Shown piece after piece: positions 57,128 through 64,000 of a stretch of 64,000 bases of DNA. Position 1 is the first letter of the stretch. Each line of letters begins with the position of its first letter. Under the pieces are notes generated by a model. The model was not told the DNA's origin, searched no databases, and worked only from the letters and a program-made list of their open reading frames with translations. Both the position numbers and the translations under genes were made by a program. The stretch is from Pantoea latae (lineage in GTDB: Bacteria; Pseudomonadota; Gammaproteobacteria; Enterobacterales; Enterobacteriaceae). The stretch is from assembly GCF_002077695.1 (NCBI RefSeq), contig NZ_MWUE01000005.1:63265-127264 (forward strand), in the 5' to 3' direction.

Positions 57128-59677
57128 TTAAAACAGCTCGTGGCTCTCGCCGTTATCCATAATGGTGGTGCCGACGTCATGCACGGAATATTCCGTCGGC
57201 TGCGTACCGTTGATGAAATACTCCTGACGCGTATTGCCGCCGCCGTTAGCCAGCTTGCCGGTGCTGCGATCGATGGTCACCGTCACCACGCCGTCCGGCG
57301 GCGTCAGCGGCTGCTCCGGCACGCCGTCCAGCGCGCTCTTCATGTAGTCGTCCCAGGCTGGCTGAGCGCTTTTCGCGCCGCCTTCGTAGCCGGAAATTTG
57401 ATTAGGGATCGCGCCCGACAGCGTGCTGCGGCCCAGATCGCGCCGCGCATCGTCAAAGCCGATCCACACCGAGGTCACCACGCCAGGACCGTAACCCGAG
57501 AACCAGGCGTCCTTAGAACTGTTGGTGGTGCCGGTTTTGCCGCCGATATCGTTGCGTTTCAGATCGCGCGAAGCGCGCCAGCCGGTGCCCATCCAGCCCG
57601 GTTCGCCGAAGATATTGGAGTTCAGCGCGCTCTTGATCAGGAATGACAGCGGCGTGTTGATCACGTGCGGCGCATACTGCTGACCGTCCGGCTGCGGCTG
57701 GGCGGGCACCTGCTCCAGCGCCGGCTGCGGCGCGGGTTGATTCTGGTTCTGATCGGAAGTGGCGACGTTCTCTACGCTCTCCTCGTTCAGCGCCAGCGCT
57801 TTGCGAGTCTCGCCGTAGATCACCGGCAGATTGCACTGTGGGCAGGCGATGCGCGGTTTCGCTTCGAAAATCGTTCCGCCTTGCTCGTTCTCAATCTTGC
57901 TGATGAAGTAAGGGTCAACCAGGAAGCCGCCATTCGCCATCACCGAGTAGCCGCGCGCCACCTGCAGCGGGGTAAACGAGGCCGCGCCGAGCGCCAGCGA
58001 TTCGGTATGCACGATATTCTGCGCCGGGAAGCCGAAGCGCTGCAAATACTCCGCCGCGTAGTCGACGCCCATCGCGCGCATGGCGCGCACCATCACCACG
58101 TTTTTCGACTGACCTAAGCCCTGACGCAGGCGGATTGGACCGTCGTAGGTCGGCGGCGAGTTCTTCGGCCGCCAGTCAGCGCCCGCGCCCGCATCCCAGC
58201 GTGAGATCGGCACGTCGTTGAGAATCGAGGCGAGCGTCAGGCCGCGATCCATCGCCGCGGTGTAGAGGAACGGCTTGATGTTGGAGCCGACCTGGCGCAG
58301 CGCCTGGGTGGCGCGGTTGAACATGCTCTGGTTAAAGTCGAATCCGCCCACCAGCGCGCGCACCGCGCCGGTTTGCGGATCGAGCGACACCAGCGCGGAG
58401 TTGACGTCCGGCACCTGCGCCAGCCACCAGTCGTTATCGACTTTGCGCACCCAAATCTGCTGGCCTGTCTGGATAACCTGCGTCACGCTGCGCGGCGTCG
58501 GGCCCTGAACGGTATCCGACTTAAAGGCGCGCGCCCAGCGCACGCCGGCAAGGCCCAGCGAGACGCTGGTGCCGTCTTTCAGCATCGCGGTCGCTTCGTT
58601 GCTGCTCGCCTGCGTCACGACAGCAGGCAGCAGCGGCCCATAAGCGGGCAGCGGCTTCAGCGCCTTCAGGATCTGCTCCTGACTCCAGGCGGGTTCGCCC
58701 ACCTTCCACAGCACGCTGGTCGGGCCGCGGTAGCCGTGGCGCATATCGTAGGCCAGCACGTTGTTGCGCACCGCCTCCTGCGCCGCCTGCTGCAGGCGAC
58801 GCGTCACGGTGGTGTAGACCTTGTAACCGTCGTTGTAGGCGCCGTCGCCGTAGCGCTTCACCATCTCCTGACGCACCATCTCGCTGAGATAGGGAGAGGA
58901 GAAGGCGATTTCCGGGCCGTGATAGACCGCCACCAGCGGCGTGCTGCGCGCCTCGTCATACTGCTGCTGGGTGATGTAGTGCTGATCCAGCATACGCGCC
59001 AGCACCACGTTGCGACGCGCCAGCGCGCGGCTGTGGGAATAGAGCGGGTTGAAGGTCGACGGCGCTTTCGGCAGGCCGGCGATCATCGCCATTTCGCTCA
59101 GGGAAAGCTGGTCGACCGGTTTGCCGAAGTAGACCTGCGCCGCGGCGCCGACGCCATAGGCGCGGTAGCCGAGATAAATTTTGTTCAGATAGAGTTCGAG
59201 GATCTCATCTTTATTCAGCAGCTGCTCAATGCGAATGGCGAGAAACGCTTCCTTGATTTTACGCATCAGGGTGCGTTCCGGGCTCAGGAAGAAGTTACGC
59301 GCCAGCTGCTGCGTGATGGTGCTCGCGCCCTGTGAGGCGTGGCCGGACATCAGCGCGATGCTCGCCGCACGGAAAATGCCCACCGGATCCACGCCATGGT
59401 GCTCATAGAAACGGCTGTCTTCCGTGGCGATAAAAGCTTTGAGCATCACGGGCGGCATCTGCTGCAACGTTAATGGGATACGGCGTTTCTCACCGTACTG
59501 GGCGATCAGCTCGCCATCCGCGCTGTACACCTGCATGGGTGTTTGCAGGCGCACATCTTTCAGCGTGTTAACGTCAGGCAACTGCGGCTCTATGTATTTG
59601 TACAAACCATAAATCGAGCCAGCTCCCAGCAAGACGCAACACACTGCAAGGATTAATAAATACTTTACGAACTTCAC
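57128..59677 (-). CDS. mrcA: Penicillin-binding protein 1A (MrcA/PonA)
   Basis: PBP1A is a bifunctional glycan polymerase and transpeptidase of sidewall growth. It is 849 aa (850 in E. coli). A membrane anchor is at residues 7-27. The GT51 domain shows EDSRFYEHHGVDPVG with the catalytic Glu (about residue 86) and QLARNFFLSPERTLMRKIKE. An OB-like domain follows, then the transpeptidase with SxxK in GSNIKPFLYT (about residue 465), SxN as SKN and the KTGTT motif. The 660-690 region is Gln/Pro-rich, as usual. Confidence 0.98.
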   Translation of the reverse strand: MKFVKYLLILAVCCVLLGAGSIYGLYKYIEPQLPDVNTLKDVRLQTPMQVYSADGELIAQYGEKRRIPLTLQQMPPVMLKAFIATEDSRFYEHHGVDPVGIFRAASIALMSGHASQGASTITQQLARNFFLSPERTLMRKIKEAFLAIRIEQLLNKDEILELYLNKIYLGYRAYGVGAAAQVYFGKPVDQLSLSEMAMIAGLPKAPSTFNPLYSHSRALARRNVVLARMLDQHYITQQQYDEARSTPLVAVYHGPEIAFSSPYLSEMVRQEMVKRYGDGAYNDGYKVYTTVTRRLQQAAQEAVRNNVLAYDMRHGYRGPTSVLWKVGEPAWSQEQILKALKPLPAYGPLLPAVVTQASSNEATAMLKDGTSVSLGLAGVRWARAFKSDTVQGPTPRSVTQVIQTGQQIWVRKVDNDWWLAQVPDVNSALVSLDPQTGAVRALVGGFDFNQSMFNRATQALRQVGSNIKPFLYTAAMDRGLTLASILNDVPISRWDAGAGADWRPKNSPPTYDGPIRLRQGLGQSKNVVMVRAMRAMGVDYAAEYLQRFGFPAQNIVHTESLALGAASFTPLQVARGYSVMANGGFLVDPYFISKIENEQGGTIFEAKPRIACPQCNLPVIYGETRKALALNEESVENVATSDQNQNQPAPQPALEQVPAQPQPDGQQYAPHVINTPLSFLIKSALNSNIFGEPGWMGTGWRASRDLKRNDIGGKTGTTNSSKDAWFSGYGPGVVTSVWIGFDDARRDLGRSTLSGAIPNQISGYEGGAKSAQPAWDDYMKSALDGVPEQPLTPPDGVVTVTIDRSTGKLANGGGNTRQEYFINGTQPTEYSVHDVGTTIMDNGESHELF

Positions 59678-59709
59678 CTGGAATTTCCCATCTGTTGTCG
59701 TTTGGGCAG

Positions 59710-59737
59710 TTTATAAACAACCGCGCGGTAGTATAAA
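59710..59737 (+). promoter_or_regulatory. Putative hofM promoter
   Basis: TTTATA (59710-59715) and TATAAA (59732-59737) with a 16-base spacer lie 58 bases before hofM in the divergent gap with mrcA. No CRP-S/Sxy site (TGCGA-N6-TCGCA) was seen. Confidence 0.4.
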
Positions 59738-59794
59738 GGCAAGCCAGACGCTTTGATATGTCCTTTTGCCCCTGTAGATAAGGAGATCGCGCGC

Positions 59795-60613
59795 ATGGCT
59801 TTTCAGACATGGCAAGTCGGACTGGATATTCAGAATACGCAGCTCTGCGCTCTCGCCGTACAGCGCCGACGCGGCGGCTGGCAACTCTGCCGCTGGTGGC
59901 AGCAAGGGCTGCCGCAAGATACGTTAAGAAACGGCCTGCTGCAATCTTCGCCTGAACTGCAGGCGGCGCTGCGCGACCTGCAGCGCCAGCTGCCGCAGCG
60001 CTATTCGCTGCGCGTCGCGCTGCCTGCGCAGCTGGTGCTGCAGCGGCCGCTGGCGCTGCCCGCCCAGCGACTGCAGGAGCCGGCGCTGGGACGTTACGTG
60101 ACGGCGGCGGCGCAGCGTCTCTTTCCCGTCGAACCTGACGCGCTGGCGCTCGACTATCGCGCCAGCGAAGCGGATCGCCAGCTCTATGTGACGGCGGCGC
60201 GGCGCGAGGCGATTGCGCAGTGGCTGGCGCCGCTGCAACAGAGCGCGCTGCGGCCTGCGGTTTTTGAACTCGCCACTCATGCGCTGGCGCAGACCGCGCT
60301 GGCCGCGGGGCTGGCTGAGGACGCCGCGCTGCTGCTCTATCAGGATGCGCAGTGGCTCTGGTATAGCCGCGCCAGCGAAGGCCTGGTTGGCAGCGCGGTG
60401 GCGGACAGCGCGGCGGAGACGCTGCCGTCGCGCTATTTCCCTCAGGCGCGCGCGCTGTACGGCTGCGCGCCATCCTCTGTCGCTCTGCCTGACGCCTTCA
60501 CGCCTTTTTCGCCGTTGCAGCTGTTTGCTTACCGGCAGCCGCCGCTGCCGCAGCAGGAGGCGGCATTTTGCATCGCCGCCGGCCTGGCGCTGCGTCCGGA
60601 GGATTGCCCATGA
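59795..60613 (+). CDS. hofM: PilM-like protein HofM
   Basis: HofM resembles PilM, the cytoplasmic actin-like partner of the type IV pilus alignment complex. The protein is 272 aa from ATG 59795, with AAGGAG upstream. It begins WQVGLDIQNTQLCALAVQRRRGGW, the PilM opening strand pattern. In E. coli the hof genes are competence-gene homologues needed for using DNA as a nutrient. The cluster overlaps throughout and so is one transcript. Confidence 0.92.
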   Translation: MAFQTWQVGLDIQNTQLCALAVQRRRGGWQLCRWWQQGLPQDTLRNGLLQSSPELQAALRDLQRQLPQRYSLRVALPAQLVLQRPLALPAQRLQEPALGRYVTAAAQRLFPVEPDALALDYRASEADRQLYVTAARREAIAQWLAPLQQSALRPAVFELATHALAQTALAAGLAEDAALLLYQDAQWLWYSRASEGLVGSAVADSAAETLPSRYFPQARALYGCAPSSVALPDAFTPFSPLQLFAYRQPPLPQQEAAFCIAAGLALRPEDCP

Positions 60614-61152
60614 TCGCGGTGAATTTGCTGCCGTGGCGACAGGCCCGCCTGCGGCGTCAGCGGCGCGTCAGCCTGAGCATTGGCGCCGCCGCGCTGCTGC
60701 TGCTGGCGCTGCTGGCGGCCTGGCAGCTGTGGCGCCTCGATTGCGCCAGCCAGCGGCTGCAGGCCGCGCAGCGTGAGGCGCGCGCCGCGCTGGCGGAAAG
60801 CGGCGACCGGCTCGCCCAGCGCCGCGCCTTGCAGCAGCAGCTGGCCGCGCAACAGGCGCAGTGGCGCCGCGTCCGGCGTCACGCCGACCAGCTGCTGCGC
60901 TGGCATCAGTTCTGGCAGGCCCTGCCAGCGCTGCTGCCCGACCCGCTGTGGCTCGATCGCGTAGAGAAACAGCCAGAGCGGCTCAGCATCGAGGGGCGCG
61001 CGCAGAGTATGCAGGCAATAGGCGAGCTGCGTCGGCGGCTGGGTGGCCTGCCGCTGTTCGCGGCGATAAAGCAGGGCAGCGTCGAGCGTCAGCCGGACGG
61101 GCTCTATCGCTTCACGCTGCGCGCCTACCCTGGCGAGGTCGATGATGAATAG
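60610..61152 (+). CDS. hofN: PilN-like inner-membrane protein HofN
   Basis: HofN is a PilN-like bitopic membrane protein of 180 aa from ATG 60610, overlapping hofM by ATGA. The N-terminal MIAVNLLPWRQARLRRQ is the PilN motif that binds PilM. One membrane segment lies at about residues 22-42, followed by a Gln/Arg-rich coiled coil (residues 45-90) and a small periplasmic ferredoxin-like domain. Confidence 0.92.
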   Translation: MIAVNLLPWRQARLRRQRRVSLSIGAAALLLLALLAAWQLWRLDCASQRLQAAQREARAALAESGDRLAQRRALQQQLAAQQAQWRRVRRHADQLLRWHQFWQALPALLPDPLWLDRVEKQPERLSIEGRAQSMQAIGELRRRLGGLPLFAAIKQGSVERQPDGLYRFTLRAYPGEVDDE

Positions 61153-61633
61153 CGCGCTGGAACGCTGGCTGCACCTGCCGCTGCGCGCCCGGCTCGCGGT
61201 TGCGACGGCGTGCCTGGCGGCGACGATGCTGGGAATATGGCTGCTGCTGCTTCGGCCTCAGCAGCGGGCGCAGCAGGCGCTGCGCGCCGATCTCGCTGCT
61301 CTCCAACAGCAGTCTCGACAGCAGCAGGCGCAGCTCAGAGCGCTGCCTGCGGAAAACCTGTTGCGGTCGCAGCTCGACGAGACGGCGCGTCAGATCGCCG
61401 CGCGCGCCGCGCCGCTTGAGGCGCTCCTGGCGGCGCGCGGCGACCAGCTGACGGCATGGCAGCCGGAGTCTGCGCCGCGCGCCTTAACCCTGCTGCTGGC
61501 GTGGCCGCAGTTTCAACCGCTGTTTGCCGAGCTGGCGCGCACCGCGACGCCTTTCCCCGCGCGCTTTCTGCTAGAGGCGCAGCAGGGAAAAGTGCAGGCC
61601 AGACTCTGGCTGGAGAGCGACGATGCGCGCTAG
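61142..61633 (+). CDS. hofO: PilO-like inner-membrane protein HofO
   Basis: HofO is a PilO-like partner of HofN, 163 aa. A basic N-terminus, one membrane segment (about residues 18-38) and a Gln-rich coiled coil (40-75) precede a small periplasmic domain. It overlaps hofN by 11 bases; ATG 61142 and 61145 are both possible. Identification relies mostly on position and topology. Confidence 0.85.
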   Translation: MMNSALERWLHLPLRARLAVATACLAATMLGIWLLLLRPQQRAQQALRADLAALQQQSRQQQAQLRALPAENLLRSQLDETARQIAARAAPLEALLAARGDQLTAWQPESAPRALTLLLAWPQFQPLFAELARTATPFPARFLLEAQQGKVQARLWLESDDAR

Positions 61634-62030
61634 ATGGCTGTGTGTCACGCTGGCGACGTTCAGCCTGAGCGCCGCGCCGCGCGATCCCTTTCAGCCGCTG
61701 GCCAGCCCGGCGTGCCCGCCGCCGGACACGCTGACCCACTGGCGGCTGCAGGGCGTGCTGGGACGCGGAGCCAGCCTGCGCGCCTGGCTGGTTGCGCCGC
61801 AGGGCGCCAGGGTGGCGGTGGCGTCGGCAACGCCTCTGCCGCTGGTGGGCTGGCAGTTGGGCGCTATCACGCCGCGCAGCCTGACGCTCACCACAGGCCG
61901 CGGCTGTGCGCCGCAGCGCATCACATTTTCACTGAAGGGAGGCACCTGTGTTCAGGATGATACTTCTGCTGACGGCGTGCGTCCTGCTCGCGCCGGCGCA
62001 GGCCAGCAGCAGCCAGCGGCTCAGCCTTAA
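61623..62030 (+). CDS. hofP: PilP-like protein HofP
   Basis: A 135-aa protein in the PilP position. The N-terminus is a short signal-like segment (WLCVTLATFSLSAA) followed by RDPFQPL, a motif of PilP proteins, then HWRLQGVLGRG and a beta-rich domain. PilP normally links the inner-membrane complex to the secretin. The last 28 codons overlap hofQ. Confidence 0.82.
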   Translation: MRARWLCVTLATFSLSAAPRDPFQPLASPACPPPDTLTHWRLQGVLGRGASLRAWLVAPQGARVAVASATPLPLVGWQLGAITPRSLTLTTGRGCAPQRITFSLKGGTCVQDDTSADGVRPARAGAGQQQPAAQP

Positions 62031-63219
62031 TTTCGACGACGCGCCGGTTGAGCGTATTTTGCAGGCGCTGGCGGATTATCAGCGCGTGAATCTGTTAATC
62101 GCGCCGGGCGTAGAGGGCCAGCTTTCGCTGCGGCTCGACGACGTGCCCTGGCGACAGGCGCTGTCGCTGGTGACGCGGCTGGCCGGGCTCACCGTGGTGG
62201 AGGAGGAGAATGTGCTGCTGGTCTATCCCGACAGCTGGCGCCAGCATCAGCGAGAAGAGGCGCAGGCCGAGCAGGCCATTGCGGTCGAGCAGCAGCCGCT
62301 GGTGCTGCGCGCCGTGACGCTACGCTACGCCAGCGCGGAGGAGGTCTATCGCAGCCTGCAGGGCGAGCGGCTGTCGCTGATGACGCCGCGCGGCAGCGTG
62401 ACGCTGGACGCGCGCGCCAATGCGCTGCTGCTGCGCGATACGGCGGCGGCGCTTAAGGAGACGGAGCGCTGGCTGCAGGCGCTTGACGTACCGCTCGAGC
62501 AGGTGGAGCTGGCGGCGCATATCGTCACCATCAGCGAGGAGACGCTGCGCGAACTCGGCGTCAGCTGGAGCCTGCCCGCTGGTGCAGAGGCGGTCAGCGA
62601 GGCGCTGCGCCATCCCCGGCTGGCGATCCCGCTGGCGGCAAGCTCGCCGGGCATCGCCGCGGGCGTCACCCTGGCGCGCATCGGCGGCCAGCTGCTCGAC
62701 CTGGAGCTGAGCGCGCTGGAGCAGGAGAATCAGGTGGAGATTATCGCCAGCCCGCGTCTGCTCACCTCGCATCAGCAGAAGGCGACCATCAAGCAGGGCA
62801 GCGAAATTCCCTATGAGGTTTCGGCGGGCAACAGCGGCGCCACCACCATCGAATTCAAAGAGGCGGTGCTGGGGATGGAGGTCACGCCCAACGTGCTGGG
62901 CAACGGACGTATTCTGCTGCGCATCCGACTCAGCCAGAATGTGCCGGGCCGCGCCATCCAGAACGGCGACAGCAGCATTCTCTCTATCGACAAGCAGGAA
63001 ATTGAAACCCAGGTCACGCTAAAAGATGGCGAGACGCTGGCTCTGGGCGGTATTTTTCAACAGCAGCGCAGCCAGGGCGAAAGTCGGGTGCCGCTGCTGG
63101 GCAATATTCCGCTGTTAGGCGCGCTGTTTCGCCATCAGACCACGGAAAATAAAAAGCGCGAGCTGGTCATCTTCATTACGCCGCGATTGGTCAGGGAAGC
63201 AGCGCTTACGGCCGGATAA
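61948..63219 (+). CDS. hofQ: Secretin HofQ (PilQ-like), GTG start
   Basis: An outer-membrane secretin of 423 aa that would form the DNA-uptake or pilus channel. The likely start is GTG 61948, with GGAGG six bases upstream; ATG 61957 is 15 bases from that site and less likely. The signal peptide is LLLTACVLLAPAQA. An N-domain (NFDDAPVERILQALADYQRVNLL) is followed by the secretin core with EIIASPRLLTSHQQKATIKQGSEIPY, EAVLGMEVTPNVL and the terminal RELVIFITPRLV. No pilus gene (pilin, pilF/T) lies in the window. Confidence 0.93.
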   Translation: MFRMILLLTACVLLAPAQASSSQRLSLNFDDAPVERILQALADYQRVNLLIAPGVEGQLSLRLDDVPWRQALSLVTRLAGLTVVEEENVLLVYPDSWRQHQREEAQAEQAIAVEQQPLVLRAVTLRYASAEEVYRSLQGERLSLMTPRGSVTLDARANALLLRDTAAALKETERWLQALDVPLEQVELAAHIVTISEETLRELGVSWSLPAGAEAVSEALRHPRLAIPLAASSPGIAAGVTLARIGGQLLDLELSALEQENQVEIIASPRLLTSHQQKATIKQGSEIPYEVSAGNSGATTIEFKEAVLGMEVTPNVLGNGRILLRIRLSQNVPGRAIQNGDSSILSIDKQEIETQVTLKDGETLALGGIFQQQRSQGESRVPLLGNIPLLGALFRHQTTENKKRELVIFITPRLVREAALTAG

Positions 63220-63580
63220 ACCGGAAAATGCGCCCTCCAGTGCCAACTGCGTTGACGCAGGGCAGGAATTAGCTTACAAGGTTTAGCGATTTTTAGAACG
63301 CTGTAACCGTCCCGACGGCGCGTATCCGTCAGGGTCAGAAGTTTCCTCTGAAGGCGGCGCGTAAAAAGCGCAGCGCTAATGCGTATCGTTTCGCGCACCG
63401 CACACCGGCCCCGCAAGGGGAATGCCGGCGAGCGATTTATTCGGTTGCCAAACGGCCTTGAGTGTTGAGATAATTTTTCGTCTGACTCTTGCTAACGCTC
63501 ATGAGGTCTCAGTTCCTGTCCCGCCAGCGAAATCGCTGAACGCGGGGTATCATCAACGAATTCTTAGTAATACCGACAAA
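63220..63580. other. hofQ-aroK intergenic region
   Basis: 361 bases without a credible gene. It holds small hairpins at 63247-63260 (CTGCG/CGCAG) and around 63403-63427 (CCGG...CCGG enclosing CCCC/GGGG), and an aroK promoter. The left hairpin may serve as the hofQ 3' end. Confidence 0.65.
63445..63474 (+). promoter_or_regulatory. aroK promoter
   Basis: TTGCCA (63445-63450) and GATAAT (63469-63474) with an 18-base spacer, about 107 bases before the aroK start. Confidence 0.6.
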
Positions 63581-64000
63581 ATGGCAGAGAAACGCAATAT
63601 CTTTCTGGTTGGGCCGATGGGTGCCGGCAAAAGCACTATTGGTCGTCAGTTAGCTCAGCAACTCAATATGGAATTTTTCGATTCCGATCAGGAAATTGAG
63701 CGACGTACCGGAGCGGATGTGGGCTGGGTATTTGACGTCGAGGGCGAAGCTGGATTTCGTGACCGCGAAGAAAAAATTATCAACGAGCTGACCGAGAAGC
63801 AGGGCATTGTCCTGGCGACCGGCGGCGGTTCCGTCAAATCTCGGGAAACACGCAATCGTCTCTCCGCCCGTGGTGTCGTGGTGTATCTTGAAACCACCAT
63901 CGAGAAACAGCTGGCACGCACGCAACGCGATAAAAAGCGTCCGCTGCTGCAGGTTGATTCCCCGCCGCGCGAAGTGCTTGAAGCGCTGGCGGACGAGCGC
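63581..64000 (+). CDS. aroK: Shikimate kinase I AroK (5' part, runs off the window)
   Basis: AroK phosphorylates shikimate in the chorismate pathway. The first 140 codons are present, of about 173. The P-loop GPMGAGKST is at residues 11-19. The shikimate-binding [11 protein letters not shown] and GFRDREE residues and the [11 protein letters not shown] loop are intact. Sequence is nearly identical to E. coli AroK. The frame is open to the last base, so only the 3' end is missing. Confidence 0.98.
   Translation, partial: MAEKRNIFLVGPMGAGKSTIGRQLAQQLNMEFFDSDQEIERRTGADVGWVFDVEGEAGFRDREEKIINELTEKQGIVLATGGGSVKSRETRNRLSARGVVVYLETTIEKQLARTQRDKKRPLLQVDSPPREVLEALADER

Noticed and set aside
56885..57646. 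253-codon open frame from the nudE 3' region into mrcA
   Set aside because: The first part is repeat sequence and the rest is antisense to mrcA; no family resemblance.

Overview
The window is a gene-dense, GC-rich (I estimate high 50s percent) piece of an enterobacterial chromosome. Nearly every gene has a close Escherichia coli counterpart, in an order that follows the E. coli ftsE-to-aroK segment with local losses and insertions. The family-level look (no malT-malP beside malQ, no gntT beside gntX, one branched-chain amino acid binding protein gene, a YjbE-like gene near greB) suggests Erwiniaceae (Pantoea, Mixta or Erwinia type). That placement is an inference from gene content, not a phylogeny. 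No phage, insertion sequence, CRISPR array, tRNA or rRNA gene was seen.

Layout: 1-2.2 kb holds the end of ftsE, ftsX and rpoH (heat-shock sigma factor). 2.2-7.9 kb holds panM and the branched-chain amino acid ABC transporter livK-livHMGF. 8.0-13.1 kb holds the PhoB-type ugpBAECQ operon for glycerol-3-phosphate and glycerophosphodiester uptake, behind a six-unit Pho box array. 13.1-16.1 kb holds yhhA, ggt, yhhY and the iron-responsive small RNA RyhB. 16.2-22.8 kb holds yhhW, gluconate genes gntR-gntKU, an exported beta-carbonic anhydrase, yhgN and asd. 23.1-32.6 kb is the complete glycogen operon glgBXCAP. 32.6-33.4 kb is an 830-base non-coding stretch packed with hairpins. 33.4-37.1 kb holds glpD divergent from glpEGR.

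37.3-43.7 kb holds malQ, nfuA, gntX, bioH, a small DUF1471 secreted protein and a GH13_18 sugar phosphorylase. 43.8-47.1 kb holds yhgF (Tex), greB and a YjbE-like secreted protein. 47.6-55.9 kb holds ompR-envZ, pckA and igaA-yrfG-hslR-hslO. 56.2-64.0 kb holds nudE, mrcA (PBP1A), the competence-like hofMNOPQ cluster and the start of aroK.

Functionally the window is rich in carbon storage and central carbon supply (glycogen synthesis and breakdown, amylomaltase, glycerol-P, gluconate, gluconeogenic PckA) and in envelope control (OmpR-EnvZ, IgaA, PBP1A, FtsX). Recognisable regulatory sites match the expected regulators: Pho boxes at ugpB, a Fur box at ryhB, a GntR operator at gntK, two GlpR operators at glpD, an IscR-type palindrome at nfuA, and a DnaA box inside a sigma-E-like promoter of rpoH.

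I did not find an unmistakable new biological system. The most unusual material is non-coding: the hairpin array after glgP, including three CAGGACG motifs in or near stem-loops that resemble CsrA-binding GGA loops; a partly homologous inverted copy after nudE; and an 84-base imperfect inverted repeat after livF.
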